Positions 9,166-20,333 of a DNA stretch of 64,000 nucleotides are shown piece by piece. The DNA lies in assembly GCF_003363775.1 (NCBI RefSeq), contig NZ_CP031376.1:1178001-1242000 (forward strand), given 5' to 3'. The position numbers and the translations under genes are program-made. How positions within the stretch are numbered: the first letter of the stretch is position 1; each line of letters opens with the position of its first letter. This stretch comes from Spiroplasma alleghenense (lineage in GTDB: Bacteria > Bacillota_I > Bacilli_A > Mycoplasmatales > Mycoplasmataceae). Below the pieces are notes generated by a model. The model was not told where the DNA came from. It saw only the letters and a list, made by a program, of their open reading frames with translations, and searched no databases.

Positions 9166-10965
9166 TTAATCGTTAAATTTTAATTTAAAAATAGATGTCC
9201 TATTTTCAAATTCTTTCTCCGGATTAGCATTATTGGGTATTCAGTCACTGTTAGATTTATTATATACATTAAAATTTAAGAAAGGTTGGTTTTTGGGATT
9301 TTTAGCTTCAGGAAATAAACTTAAATTTAGCACCATTTTATTTATATTGCGAGTTTCTTTTTTAGAGACATTAAAATAATAATCAAACAATTCTAAATTA
9401 CTACTTATGTAAATATTAGATTGATATTCGAAAGGGGCCGCAAGTGATCCAATTACATATAGATTTGGTGTGAAATTAAATACTTTGTTATGGGAATTGG
9501 CTTTCTCATTTGCTTGAGCTAATTCTTCTCAGAAAAAATTGTCTTTTGTAAACGTTTTTTTTGCAAAATCTTCTTTTTTTCAATTTTTGGGAGACTGAAT
9601 GGTAAAAATATTTTTTCCTTCTTCATTTTGACTTAAAGTGAAAAATTCCTTATGAAAATTTCAGGCCTCTAAAAGAAAATCATTATAATATTCTAGGGTA
9701 TTATCATAACTCTCGGTGATATTCTGTTTAATAAAGATATTTTTATTCGCAAAACTATATTCATCGTCAAAGTCAAAAATAGAAAATTTCAAGTTACTTA
9801 ATTCAGCTGAAAATGTCGCAATGATTTTAGCATCATTTTTATCATCAATTTTAAAAGCGGATTTAGATTTTGAAACTAAGTTTTTAAAAATAGTTTCAGT
9901 TTTGGTTTTTTCTGACAAAGCGTATTGATTTAATCCTCTAGCAATTTTTTCACCAGAATTAATTGCCTCATCAATTTTAGCGTTAGCTCCCGTGCTAAAT
10001 GTTTCGACGGCCAGTCATTGAGCATCATTTCCTGTTATATTTTCTAACAAAATTTTTTCAGATTCCAAATCTCCGCTAAGAGCTTTTATAAAGGTTTGAT
10101 ACGGGGTTTGATCTCTTTCAAATTCGTCAACAAAAAACATCCCATATCCTGCGTGCAGACTTGCTCCATCAATCGCTTTAATTTCTAAATTATTGGGATT
10201 TATTTTGACATTTTCAATCTTCAATGAAATTACTTTTTCTTTTAAATAATCTTTAATTTCATTATTTTGAGAAATTTCCACAGCCGTTTGATTTATATTT
10301 CCTGAGTCAGAATGAAATATAATATTATTGGCAATTTGGTTTTCAATCAAATCCGAAAATTGCGCATCTGCTTCCTTAAATTTATTTAAATATTGTTCTT
10401 CACTAAAAATATTAATACTAATAAAAGTATTAATTGGTTGGATAATTTTTTCATCATTTGTTGATTTGAAATAAATATTTGATGTAATTTTTGCTGTTAA
10501 GGTTGAAGAAGCTTTTTGGATTTTTAAATCAATTTCTTCAACCTCAAAACCATCTTTTAAAGGGGTGTTTTTATCCAATAAAATAGGATTATAGTTGACA
10601 TTTGTTAATACATCGTTTTTTATTGCATTATTTATTTCGTTTGATGGAATCAAATCCTCAATTCAAGATTTTGTCTCATTATAAAATTCACCATGATTTT
10701 TGTCAAATTCATCTTTGTGATTATTCACATTTTCTAGACTTCAGTTATTTGGTAATTCCTTCTCCTCAATTGCGCGATATTCATCAAATTTATTTGCTAT
10801 TTCAATTTTAAAAATTGTTGTTATCTCGTCAATAAATTCCTTGGTCAATCGGTCATAATCAAATTCATCACCAACGTTGGTCTTTTTTTTATTACAAGCA
10901 ACCACACTTAATGGGGCTGATATTACCATGGTACTTGCTGCTAAAATATTAAGTAATTTTTTCAT
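9166..10965 (-). CDS. LP1: ~600-residue paralogous surface lipoprotein
   Basis: 599 residues, lipobox LSVVAC. First member of a family with 12 copies in this window. Shared marks: FDYDxL after the Cys; an N-V-N-Y-x-P-x-L-x-D-x-x-T-P-L-K-D-G block near residue 125; an F-x-S-D-S-G-N block near 225; a GLNQYAL-type block near 345; an F-D-D-E segment followed by KQNITESYDNTLEYY; and an aromatic C terminus. Two or more UGA-Trp codons. No known domain; anchored on the outer face of the membrane by the family logic, so adhesion, nutrient capture or antigenic variation are possible roles. It has its own promoter, whose spacer is a TA repeat. Confidence 0.8.
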
Positions 10966-10998
10966 TTTTATTCTCCTTGCAATTTGGCATATATACCT

Positions 10999-11027
10999 AG
11001 TATATATATATATATATATAAAGTCAA
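10999..11027 (-). promoter_or_regulatory. LP1 promoter with (TA)10 spacer
   Basis: On the minus strand: TTGACT (-35, complement of 11022-11027), a 17-bp spacer that is almost entirely TA repeat, and TATACT (-10, complement of 10999-11004), then CTAGG. The full repeat is ten TA units (11001-11020). AAGGAG precedes the ATG. Confidence 0.7.
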
Positions 11028-11140
11028 TTAGGGATGTTTTGTTATAATTAATTCTATTTATTGATAAAACAAGTTCCTTGAATATAAATTTTGAAAGCGC
11101 TTATTTCATTTGTGGTAATATAAAATCAAAGAGGTTTTAT

Positions 11141-11950
11141 ATGAAAAACGAGAATTTTTTACTAAAAATGAAGGAAATTTCAAATAACAACTTTAAGACA
11201 ATCGACTATGTTATATATAAATTTATTTTAGATTATCCTGATAAAGTTAGTAATTTTACTTTAAACGAATTTTCTGCAGCTTGCTTTGTTTCTAAACCCA
11301 CTGTTTTAAAGTTTTGTCAAAAAATTGGATTAACAGGATTTTCAGAACTAAAATTTCATATAAAAAACAATTTAAATTTGAAAGATGATTTAAGTTCAGA
11401 ATTAACTGTGGCTAAAGAATTTCGTAATACAAATAAGTTTAAGGAAAAATACCTAAATTTAAGTAATGCATATGCACAAAATATTATTAATAATTTTGAT
11501 GTTCTAGATGAGCAAATTTTGCAATTACTAAATCACATAAATCATAGTAATATTATTTATATTTTCTGCGCCAATTTAGCATATTATGCTTCAAAAAATT
11601 TTGTACAAAGGGTGAGATTTTTAAATAAAAATATTATTTTAGAAAGTGATATTAATCTCATTGAGAGCTATATTTCATCAATGCCAAAAGAAGCAATGGT
11701 AATCATTATCTCCTTGTCAGGTTTGAATCCTCATATTTTACAAATGGTGAATTGAATTGAAGCAAAAAACTACACCTTTGCTTTAACTGGTGTTGAAGGA
11801 CAAATTTCTAGCAAATCTGATAATTTCTTTTTGATTCCCCAAGATGAAAATGATCTTTGAGATAATTATTCTCTTCGATCACAATTTGTTGTCGGTTTCT
11901 TTGATTTACTTTATATCGAATTATTTAACTCAAGCAATGAATATGAATAA
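11141..11950 (+). CDS. RpiR/MurR-family regulator (HTH + SIS domain)
   Basis: 269-residue sugar-phosphate-responsive regulator. The N-terminal ~75 residues form the RpiR helix-turn-helix (FTLNEFSAACFVSKPTVLKFCQKIGLTGFSELK); the rest is a SIS (sugar isomerase) domain with the IIISLSGLNPHI loop expected to bind a phosphosugar. Start chosen at 11141 because AAAGAGG (11128-11134) fits it; the longer reading at 11078 lacks such a site. UGA-encoded Trp codons occur late in the gene. The neighbour downstream has been replaced by an insertion sequence, so the original target operon is not visible. Confidence 0.82.
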
Positions 11951-11960
11951 ATAAAATTTT

Positions 11961-13413
11961 AAAACCAACTTCAAAAAACTTTACGAGAAACATCAACCTT
12001 AAGGAGACATCATCAAAAACGATGAATCTCCTTTTTTAATTAATACCTTAAATTTTGTAGATTATTTTTGGCAAAAACAAATTTACTAAATTCATTTTCA
12101 AAATTTTCTATGCTATCAAATTCTATTCCACAAGTTTTAAAAAAAATTGTCTTTATTCAACCATTCATAGATTCTGTTGGTGCGTTATGTTTAAAACCCG
12201 CTTTAGACATCGACATGATAAAGTTATTTTGTTTTTCTTCGAAATTTTTAACTATAATTGAGGCATTTGCTCTGCCGCGATCAGATTGAATAATTGCATC
12301 ATTGAAACTATTTTTCAAACAATATTTATGTACTTGTTTTATAACATCCAAAACAATTTGTGCATTTTCGCTGGTACCAAATTTTCATCCAATTACTTTG
12401 CGACTGTAGAAATCATAGGCAATTTCACAAAGTAATTCAACTTTCTTACCATCAATTAATAGCTTAAATACGGTTCCATCAATTCCAATTTTTTCCCCGC
12501 AATTGTTAGCACTAAAATTGTTTTCGATCAAATCAGCTCTAATGGTTTTTTCCATTAAATCGCGACCTAAAATTTTGCTTCGCTTGAATCGGTAAGGGCT
12601 TTGAAATTTAAATTCGTTATCTTTCATTATTTTTAGAATTGTTTTAACACTAACTTTAATGTCAAAAACAGATTTAATTAATAATTTAATGTTTTTAGCA
12701 CCCGATGATATCTTGTTTTCTTCAAAAAACTCAGTTATCAATTGAATAACATCGTGCTTAATTTTACTTTGAAAAATCGGTAAAGTGCTTGAATTAAATT
12801 TATAATCATTTTTAGAAATATTGTTTAATAATAAATTATCTTTTTTAAACTTTTGATATTTGCCTCGAGAAACCTTGGCAATTTTGCACATTTTGGCAAT
12901 TGATAAAACTTTGCGAAATTCAATTTCATAAATTAAACAAAAAGCTTTGTACTTATACTCCCTCGTTGCTTGAATCATCATCACTTGTTGGCGGCTGTAA
13001 TTCATGCAAGAGGGCATGCACTTTTCCATGAACTCTTTTTCAATCTGTAGTTTTAAAAATTCCTCATCTTTCTTTTTTAGTTGTTTTTGTAGCTCTTCTA
13101 TTTTGTCTGTTAATACTTTATTACTAACATCTTTTTTCAAAATATAATCTCCTTTGCAAGATAATTTATTTCCTGCATTCTTTATGGATTGATTATACAT
13201 TGAAACTCATAATTTTATAAGTTGTGGACCAGATTTTATATCATAATCTTTTGCAAGTTCACTAGCACTAAATCCTTTATTATAAAGTTCAATAATTAAT
13301 AATTTTAATTCCTGAGAATATGGTTTTTGGGGCAAAAAAATCAACCTTTCTTTAGGAAACCATTTTAGGTCTCCTTAAGGTTGATGTTTTTACGTTTTTT
13401 GAAGTTGGTTTTT
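11961..13413 (-). mobile_element. IS3-like element with fused transposase
   Basis: Bounded by inverted repeats of about 50 bp. The left end (11961-12010) and the complement of the right end (13365-13413) share ACCAACTTCAAAAAAC, then ACATCAACCTTAAGGAGAC. It holds one transposase ORF and inserts 10 bp after the RpiR gene and 3 bp from the stop of the ABC permease gene. A short hairpin at 28086-28127 has the same AACCTTAAGGA core and may derive from this element's ends. Confidence 0.8.
12040..13335 (-). CDS. IS3-like transposase, OrfA and OrfB in one frame
   Basis: About 431 residues in a single reading frame. The N-terminal ~60 residues are an OrfA-type helix-turn-helix (YSQELKLLIIELYNKGFSAS ... 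GPQLIKLW), then a coiled coil (KVLTDKIEELQKQLKKKDEEF), then the integrase core. Candidate DDE residues are D in IGIDGTVFKL, D in IIQSDRGRANAS and E in HNAPTESMNGW; the usual H-S-D-x-G and N-A-x-A-E-S forms are altered. No frameshift is needed, unlike the other IS here. The probable start is TTG at 13333-13335, since AAGAAAGG is the only ribosome site and no ATG lies between it and the conserved region. Confidence 0.75.
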
Positions 13414-13416
13414 GAA

Positions 13417-14994
13417 TTATAAATCGCGTTTTTTATAATAAAAAATCATATATCCAAATGAAGTTAAACTTATTGGTAATAGCATTCAAATAAAATAGGC
13501 TAATTCATATTCTGGATTATTGTAGAATCCTTCAATTTGAATTACTTCTTCGTACTGATTCTGACTTGCTTTAATAGGCAAATGTTCATTTGAATTTCTT
13601 ATTTTGTCAAAAGTGTTTATATCAATTATTTTTCACTTATATCAAGCAAAATTTGATGGCATCGGGTTTGTAACTATTCAATTTGAAAATTGACTATATT
13701 GTGGGTTATTATAATCCTTTCCTTCAAGTAGTCATGAAAGATGATTCAATGGTTGAGCATATTTATTTTTATATGACATATTAACAATTTTAGAATATTC
13801 TTCAGAACTCATTAAATTCATAGGACTTAATTGCATACTATTTTTTAATAAATTTGAGGTTAATATCACGGTTTTTTGTAATCCATAAATATCTCCACCA
13901 TCTCATCTAAAATCGTTTAAGATTCCAGAATCTGTATATTGACCAACTCAGTCAACCATATAGGCTTTTCTACCAATAACTTTAATAAATTTGATAAATT
14001 CTTTTAAATCTTTGTTTGATTCTGATTGAATTAAAAAATCACAAATGTCCTCAAAAAGTATTTTATCAGAATTCCTAGATGATAAATTATGGGCTCATTC
14101 TTTCCCAATCTCATATGACTTTGTTTTTGAATATTCATCTTCTTTAACTCAACTAAAATCTCCTCTTTGAAAAAGACTAGGATAATTTTCAATAGAGATA
14201 GTTGCTAGATCATTTCTTAAGTAATTTATATCGGGGTGTTTTTTAAAAAAATCATTTACTTTCTGGTTCAAATAAATTTGAAATGTAAATCGTTGAGCGA
14301 TTTCTGGTTCTTCATTTTCCCCGTCTTGAAATTTAGTGGATTCGTAAACCATTTCAATAAAAGGGGCCATTCCAAAAATTAGTGAAGTAATTATTAGTAT
14401 TGTCATATTTGTAATTGGTCCAGCGATATTTTGTAAAAATAAACCAATTGCCAATAAAATTAATGCTGTTAAAACAAAATAACCGTAGTTTTGTATCATT
14501 ATTGTTAAATATCAATTTGCATTCAAGTCATTAAATGGTGCCGCAACACAAAGTTCCAAAATAAAAAGAAGCAAAATGTTTGTAAGCAAGATAAGAACAG
14601 CGACTAAAACTCTACTGAAATATGAGCTTGATAATTTTACACCAGCTCTTTTTTCAAGATCAAAGATTTGAAATCTTGACTGTTTATAAAACAATTCAAA
14701 TATTATTGTTGCGACCAATGTTGCAATAAAAATCAGCATGATCCCTATTCTTAAGTAAGCGATAAACATAGTTGCACTGAAAAGAGAAGCACCAAAGAAA
14801 TCATCTCCGTATCCTGGCATTTGTATTAATGCAGATATTACAATTCTATTAATTGAAATTAATAAAATGAAAATTAAACTAAAAACTCAAATAGAAGGTT
14901 TTTTAAATAGGCGAATTAAGTTAAATCAAAAAACCGGGAAGAATTTACTCATAAAAGAAATTTTTTCTTCTCTTAAAATTTTTTTATTTTTCAT
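13417..14994 (-). CDS. ABC transporter permease with large extracytoplasmic domain
   Basis: 525 residues, membrane component of an ABC transporter, cotranscribed with the ATPase gene (11-bp overlap) and the secreted-protein gene before it. An N-terminal membrane segment (KPSIWVFSLIFILLISINRI) and a cluster of five or so segments (residues ~70-230) are followed by a long hydrophilic region (~230-490) and a final membrane segment, which suggests an ABC-2-type permease with an outside domain near the C terminus. Substrate unknown. An internal ATG at 14949-14951 (MSKFF) is an alternative start. Confidence 0.72.
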
Positions 14995-15721
14995 AATTTC
15001 TTAATTCCTCCAATCTATTTTTTGTAGACTTGGTTTTATGCTTTTCATAAATATCAGCAATTTTTTCTTTTGAGTTATCAAAACTACTGGAATATTTAAT
15101 TTCTCCATTATCAATAAAAACTAAATAGTCAATAATAGTCTGTAATTCTTCAACAATATGGCTTGTAATAATAATTGTTTTGCCTTTTTCTTTCAAAAAT
15201 CTCAAAATTTCAATAAATTCTTTTCTGCTTTCAACATCCAAATTTGCCGTTGGTTCATCTAAAATAACTACTTCAGGGTCTATAATCATAATAGTAACCA
15301 ACATTGCTCGTTTTAACATTCCTGCCGATAGAGCAGAGAGTGATTTTTTTTCATAACCTTCCAAGCTAAAAATTTCATTTAATTCTTTCAATTTCTTTAG
15401 TGCTGTTTTTTTCGGAACTCGGTATAAAAGTGCTAAGAACTTTACATAATCCTCATATTTATATTCAATTGGAATTGCTCCTGAATCAGGAAAAAGACCA
15501 AATTTTAATAAAGTATCGCGGTTTTTAAGACTTTCACCTTTATATGTTATCAAACCATCAGAAGTTAAATATTGCTGAAAGATAGATTTTATTGTTGTTG
15601 TTTTACCCATTCCGTTATCACCCAGAAATCCACAAACAGAATTTTGAGGAACTTCAAAGGAAACATCTTTTATCCCCTTGCCATTTTTAAAAATTTTTGT
15701 AACATTTTCTAATTTTAACAT
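14984..15721 (-). CDS. ABC transporter ATP-binding protein
   Basis: 245-residue ATPase that powers the adjacent permease. Walker A GDNGMGKTTT (about residue 36), signature LSAGMLKRAML, Walker B VVILDEPTANLD, and the switch His in IITSH are all intact. Its stop overlaps the permease start, and it begins 8 bp after the secreted-protein stop, so the three form an operon. It is related to the two ATPases at 28-32 kb but clearly more distant from them than they are from each other. Confidence 0.9.
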   Translation of the reverse strand: MLKLENVTKIFKNGKGIKDVSFEVPQNSVCGFLGDNGMGKTTTIKSIFQQYLTSDGLITYKGESLKNRDTLLKFGLFPDSGAIPIEYKYEDYVKFLALLYRVPKKTALKKLKELNEIFSLEGYEKKSLSALSAGMLKRAMLVTIMIIDPEVVILDEPTANLDVESRKEFIEILRFLKEKGKTIIITSHIVEELQTIIDYLVFIDNGEIKYSSSFDNSKEKIADIYEKHKTKSTKNRLEELRNYEK

Positions 15722-15729
15722 TACTTCTC

Positions 15730-16638
15730 CTATACCAACTTTACATAATTTGTGTAAATGGCTACATCTATTCTTTTCTTTGGAGCTCCAAAACCGATTA
15801 CATATCCTCCAGCCCTATTTCAAACTGCGATACTATTATTTTCAATTTCGGCTTTTATTTCCATATGGATTTCGTAACTATTGCTACCTTTCGTTTTTTT
15901 GTTCGCAATTTCAAAATATTTTTTCCCTCTATTTGGATTTTTTAAATCATTGAATGAATAAACCCTTTTAGTTTCGTATGGATTGTGCAATACACTATTT
16001 CCATAAATGTTTTTTGCGGTCGCACGGTAACTTATTTCTATACCCTTATATTTTTTGTAAAAATCATCTTTATCAAGGGAAAAATCATTAAAGTAAATTC
16101 TAAATTTTTCATCACTTTCAAAATCGTATTTTTGCACTGTTGATCAGTTAGATCAAGCATAACCAGAGATGTCCAAACTGCTGCTAGTATAAAAAGGCTT
16201 TGTACGTTTAAAACTGTTTATAAATCAAAAATCCAATTCTGTTCCAGCAAAAAAACTTGCATTTTCTTCTTTTGCTATCAAGGTAATTATCATTTTCTTA
16301 GAGTATTCATTTAAGTAATTTTCTTCGTATCTTATAACATAATCAAAGTCATTAAAATTTTTAACAAATAATCCGCTGATTTGCCAGTGACCTTGTTTTA
16401 ATAATATGTCCTCGATTTCATAACAAATCAATTTTTTGAAGTTTTCTGAAAATACCCCTGACTTATATTCCTCATTTAGAGAAATAATATTATTTCTTTC
16501 CCTAGATAAACTTTCTTGATAATTATTTAAGTCATACTTTTGATTAATTATATAAGATTTATTATTAATCGTTTTTGATAAATTGATGGGCGAACTTATC
16601 CCAATTGTGATTCCGCCTATTATTGAAAATAATTTCAT
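15730..16638 (-). CDS. Secreted protein, first gene of ABC operon
   Basis: 302 residues with a signal peptide (MKLFSIIGGITIGISSPINL) but no lipobox Cys, so probably released or held by another partner. Start chosen at 16638, where AAGGAG is 7 bp upstream; a longer reading begins at 16677. UGA-Trp codons fall in WFINSF and WSNWS. No recognised domain. A similarly placed secreted protein precedes the permease at 33.7 kb. This pairing suggests the transporter exports or acts on this protein, or that the protein captures its substrate (inference). Confidence 0.7.
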
Positions 16639-16747
16639 TTTAGTCTCCTTTTTAATTTTTAAGCCAATAATACTCACACTTCTTTTTTGTGCTTATTTAC
16701 ATTATATCAATAAAATAATAAAAATGATTGTTTATATCTAATCTATT

Positions 16748-16786
16748 ATGCTTACCAAAGTAAAAAAAATTTACTTTGGTAAGCAT
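16748..16786. promoter_or_regulatory. Perfect 17-bp inverted repeat between divergent genes
   Basis: ATGCTTACCAAAGTAAA, a five-A loop, then its exact complement. It lies between the secreted protein/ABC operon (minus) and agaS (plus), where no transcript should end, so it may be an operator or a leader hairpin rather than a terminator. Confidence 0.55.
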
Positions 16787-16788
16787 CG

Positions 16789-16847
16789 TTGACCACTTCC
16801 ACTATTTATATTTTTTTAGAAATAAAATTGAGATGTGGAAGGAGGTG
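16789..16847 (+). promoter_or_regulatory. agaS upstream region with paired segment next to the ribosome site
   Basis: TTGACC (16789-16794) is a plausible -35, but no good -10 is at normal distance. CTTCCAC (16796-16802) is complementary to GTGGAAG (16835-16841), which merges into the ribosome site GGAGGTG (16841-16847). If both are in the transcript they could form a stem just ahead of the start. Confidence 0.35.
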
Positions 16848-16853
16848 AAAAAT

Positions 16854-18023
16854 ATGAAAAAAGAAATGTTATTAAATTTAGAAAAGGAATGACTTATTAA
16901 AAATAATTCATTTAATACCTTAAACGAAATTTGTCAACAACCAGTAGTCTGAATTAAAATTGCAAATGAAATAAAAAAATATGATAACAAAATTAATGAA
17001 TTTATTTCAAAAAACATTAATAGCAAAACTAAAATAATTTTAACTGGGGCTGGAACTAGCGAGTTCATCGGAAACTCTATTTATCAAAGTTTCTTTGAAA
17101 GAAAAATAAATATCAGTTCAGTTGCTACAACAGATTTAATTACTGGAACTACCAAATATTTTAATCCCGATGATGAAATAATTTTAGTTTCATTTGCTAG
17201 ATCTGGTAATTCACCAGAATCACTTGGAGCTTTTGATATTGTTAATAGTATTGGTAAGAATGTTAAAAATATTGTGATTACTTGCAATTCAAAAGGTAAA
17301 CTTATCAAAGATTATCAAGAAGATTCAAACAATCTTTTATACCTGCTTCCCCCAGAAGCTGACGATAAATCTTTTGCAATGACTTCAAGTTTCACTGGAA
17401 TGATGTTAGCTTTTAGTTTAATCATGGATATAAAAAAGATTGATAAAAATATTTTACAAATAAATGAAGTGGCAAAACAAACCGAAAAAAATATAAATGA
17501 TTTTTATCAACATATTCAAAAACTTGCTGAACTTGATAATAATCGCATCGTTTTCTTAGGAGCAGATGAATTCAAAGGAATTAGTCAAGAATCTCATTTA
17601 AAAGTTTTAGAACTAAGTGCTGGAGAAGTAAATACATTCTTCAACTCTCCCTTGGGATTCCGTCATGGTCCAAAATCAATTCTAAATAAAAATACAATTG
17701 TATTTTTATTAATGAACTTTAAAGATTATCAAAGAAAATATGATATTGATTTAATTAATGAGCTTTTTGAACAAAAGCAAATCAGCAGATTAGTAGTTTT
17801 AGACTTTCAAGAAGATAAACAGATAAAAAATAAATGTCACGACTACTTTAATTTCAATGTTGCCAATAATGAACTATTTGTTGGGTTAAACTATATTATT
17901 TTTGCTCAGCTCTACGCATTTTACAAATCACTATTTTTAAATAAAACCCCGGACAACCCTTGACCATCAGGTCTAGTTAATCGTGTTGTAAAGGGTGTAG
18001 TTATTTATGATTGAGAGGATTAA
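16854..18023 (+). CDS. agaS: AgaS: SIS-domain galactosamine-6-phosphate deaminase/isomerase
   Basis: 389 residues, the usual AgaS length. Family marks: LTGAGTSEFIGNSIYQSF, ATTDLITGTTKYF, VSFARSGNSPESLGAF (phosphosugar loop), and SPLGFRHGPKS in the second SIS half. AgaS converts galactosamine-6-phosphate to tagatose-6-phosphate and ammonia in the cytoplasm. Start ATG follows AGGAGGTG by 6 bp. It opens an apparent operon with a small membrane protein, a PTS EIICB and a lipoprotein. A kinase and a class II aldolase that could finish the pathway lie within 9 kb. No GlcNAc/GalNAc-6-P deacetylase is in view, so the free amino sugar is the better substrate guess. Confidence 0.85.
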
Positions 18024-18026
18024 AAA

Positions 18027-18257
18027 ATGGATTTATTTTTATACATTGCTGGAATTATTTTAGCAATCATAATTACAATTTTTGGGATTATTTATTGAAG
18101 GAAACGTAAGTTTCACAAAACAATTCAAAATTTCAGTATTAGAGAAACTCATATTAGCAAGATTTTTGTAAGTAGTTTTACTATTTGGTTTATTGTCTTT
18201 GCACAGTTTACCGCAGTGGTTCTATTTATTTTTTGTCTGACAATGCTAGTAGTTTAA
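18027..18257 (+). CDS. 76-residue two-TM membrane protein
   Basis: Small protein with two hydrophobic segments (LYIAGIILAIIITIFGIIYW and about residues 53-75) joined by a basic loop (RKRKFHKTIQNFSIRETH). It starts 3 bp after agaS and ends 14 bp before the PTS gene, so it is cotranscribed with both. It has a UGA-encoded Trp. No family recognised; it may assist the neighbouring PTS permease, but that is only positional. Confidence 0.6.
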
Positions 18258-18271
18258 GAGAAAGGAGTTTT

Positions 18272-20329
18272 ATGAAAATACAATTAGAGAAACAAGAAAA
18301 AGTAAAAAAAGAAAAAGTAAAAAACACTTCTATTCCGATTGATTCTAAAACAAAATTCAAAAATTTTTGAAAAAATGCTATGGTTGGTTTGCAAAATTTA
18401 GGTAAATCACTTTTATTTCCAATCGCCGTGCTGCCTTTTGCTGCCCTGCTAAATCGCTTTGGGACTTTAGCTATGGATTTAAATCCAATTCAAGATGGTA
18501 TTAAAAATGCTGGATGATGAATTGGTTATATTTTACAAACCCCCGGAAAATTAGTATTTGATAACATTGCTTTACTATTTGCAATCGGAACCGCCTTTGG
18601 ATTATCCAAAGATCAACGCGGAGAAGTCGCGTTGGTTGGAGCGGTTTTATATATTGCTTTAACAGTTTTCTTAATGGAGGGTGGATTAACTGAGTTGTTT
18701 TACAAAAATGTTAATCAACTAGAAGTTTGGAAACTTGATAGTGCTGGCAACTGGGTTAAATCATTAAATTCAGGGCTATCGCAATTATTTTATGTTCCTA
18801 ACTTCTCCCAAATAGATATCTTGGGTGATGGAAATAGAACCTTGGAAGTAACTGGGGGAACTTATATATTAAACATTGGAGTACTTGGGGGGATTATTGC
18901 CGGGGTTACTTCTGCAAAATTGTATAATCGATTTTCAGAAATAAAACTTCCTGCTTCATTATCATTTTTTGGGGGACGTCGTTTTGTCCCAATGATTATA
19001 ATGGCAATCTCATTGCCTATTGCATTTGCTTTTGCAATCATTTGACCTTGAATTCAATTTGCTCTAGTAAAATTTGGGCAATTACTTTCATCAAGTGATG
19101 CTTGAGCAGTACCAGGTTCATTTCTATATGCGCTAATAAATCGTTTTGCTCAACCATTTGGAGTTCACCATATTTTAAACACCTTCCTTTGATTCCAATT
19201 ACCAATTGAGGGAAATGTGGTAACTAGTTTAGATGGAAGAGTAGTATTAGGAGAAGATGTTTTTGCATCATATGATTTAATTTTTAAAGACGGAATCATG
19301 AGCGCAGATGCTATTGCTATTTTAAATAGCATCACTCGCGGATGAGCAACTGAGGTAATCTTTGGTGATGATCATGTTCAGAATTTAAAATTATTTGAAC
19401 AATTCTTTTCATATAATCCAAATTTAATTTCTGGATCTAATGGAACAATTTTATCAATGGGTAATGGAAGTTATGCTGTTATGGGTGACATTAACGCCTT
19501 TCAAAAAGGATTAATTTCAGGTAACTTCCAAACCGGTTTCTTCCCCCTTTACTGAGGAGGATTAACTGGGGCCAGTGTTGCTATGGTAATGGCGGCTGAA
19601 AAATCACGTAGAAAAGAATTGGTAACTTTCTTTTTAGGAATTGGTGTGGTCGCTGCATTAACTGGAATTGACGAACCAATCTTCTTTACCTTTACTTTTG
19701 TTGCTCCAATTTTGTGAGTATACAATGCAGTATTTACAGCAACCTTTGCTGCCATTGCAATTGCTATGCACATTCACGTTGGATTTGGATTTAGTGGTGG
19801 ATTAATTGATTACTTTATTTCATTTGCAAACGGTTGAGGAATGAGTAAATGAGAAGGAGTTGTTAACGGACCAGTGTATGGGGTGACTTCAAATCCATTA
19901 TGGTTATTAGTTTTAGCTGCTGTGATGTTTCCAACTTACTACTTCTCATTCTACTTCACTATCAAAAAAATGGACTTACAAACTCCAGGTCGTGAACGCG
20001 AGGAAATACCAAGTGGAGATTTAAATATTAAAGAAGTTAAAGGTGATGATAAATATGAAATTATTGCCGATAACTTAATTGAAATTATTGGTTCAGAAAA
20101 TATTTTAACTATTGGTAACTGTTCAACTCGTTTACGCTTAAATGTTAAAAACAATAAAGTTGGAACAACTGCTGAATATAGAAAAGCTGGTGCTAGTGGA
20201 GTTGTACGAATGGGTGACAATGGTTTACAAGTAATTATTGGCACTGATGTCCAACATGTGGCTGATGCTGTAGAAAGAAAAGTTGATTTGAAGAAGAATA
20301 ACTCAACTTTAAATACTAAGGAGGTTTAA
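18272..20329 (+). CDS. Glucose/GlcNAc-superfamily PTS EIICB
   Basis: 685-residue sugar permease of the PTS glucose superfamily. The EIIC domain comes first (LLFPIAVLPFAALLNRFGTL; FGVHHILNTFLWFQ; LTGIDEPIFFTF), then a linker and an EIIB domain with the phosphorylated Cys in GNCSTRLRL (about residue 615). No EIIA is attached, so it relies on a separate one. AAAGGAG lies 7 bp before the ATG. Overall order and motifs resemble NagE/PtsG proteins. Because agaS is cotranscribed, galactosamine (or another amino sugar) is the likely substrate; this is inferred from context. Translation needs many UGA-Trp codons. Confidence 0.85.
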
Positions 20330-20333
20330 GATA

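Noticed and set aside
18632-19045. Several PTS proteins, kinases and lipoproteins as many short separate genes
   Set aside because: The breaks are TGA codons at Trp positions; with genetic code 4 the frames join into full-length proteins.
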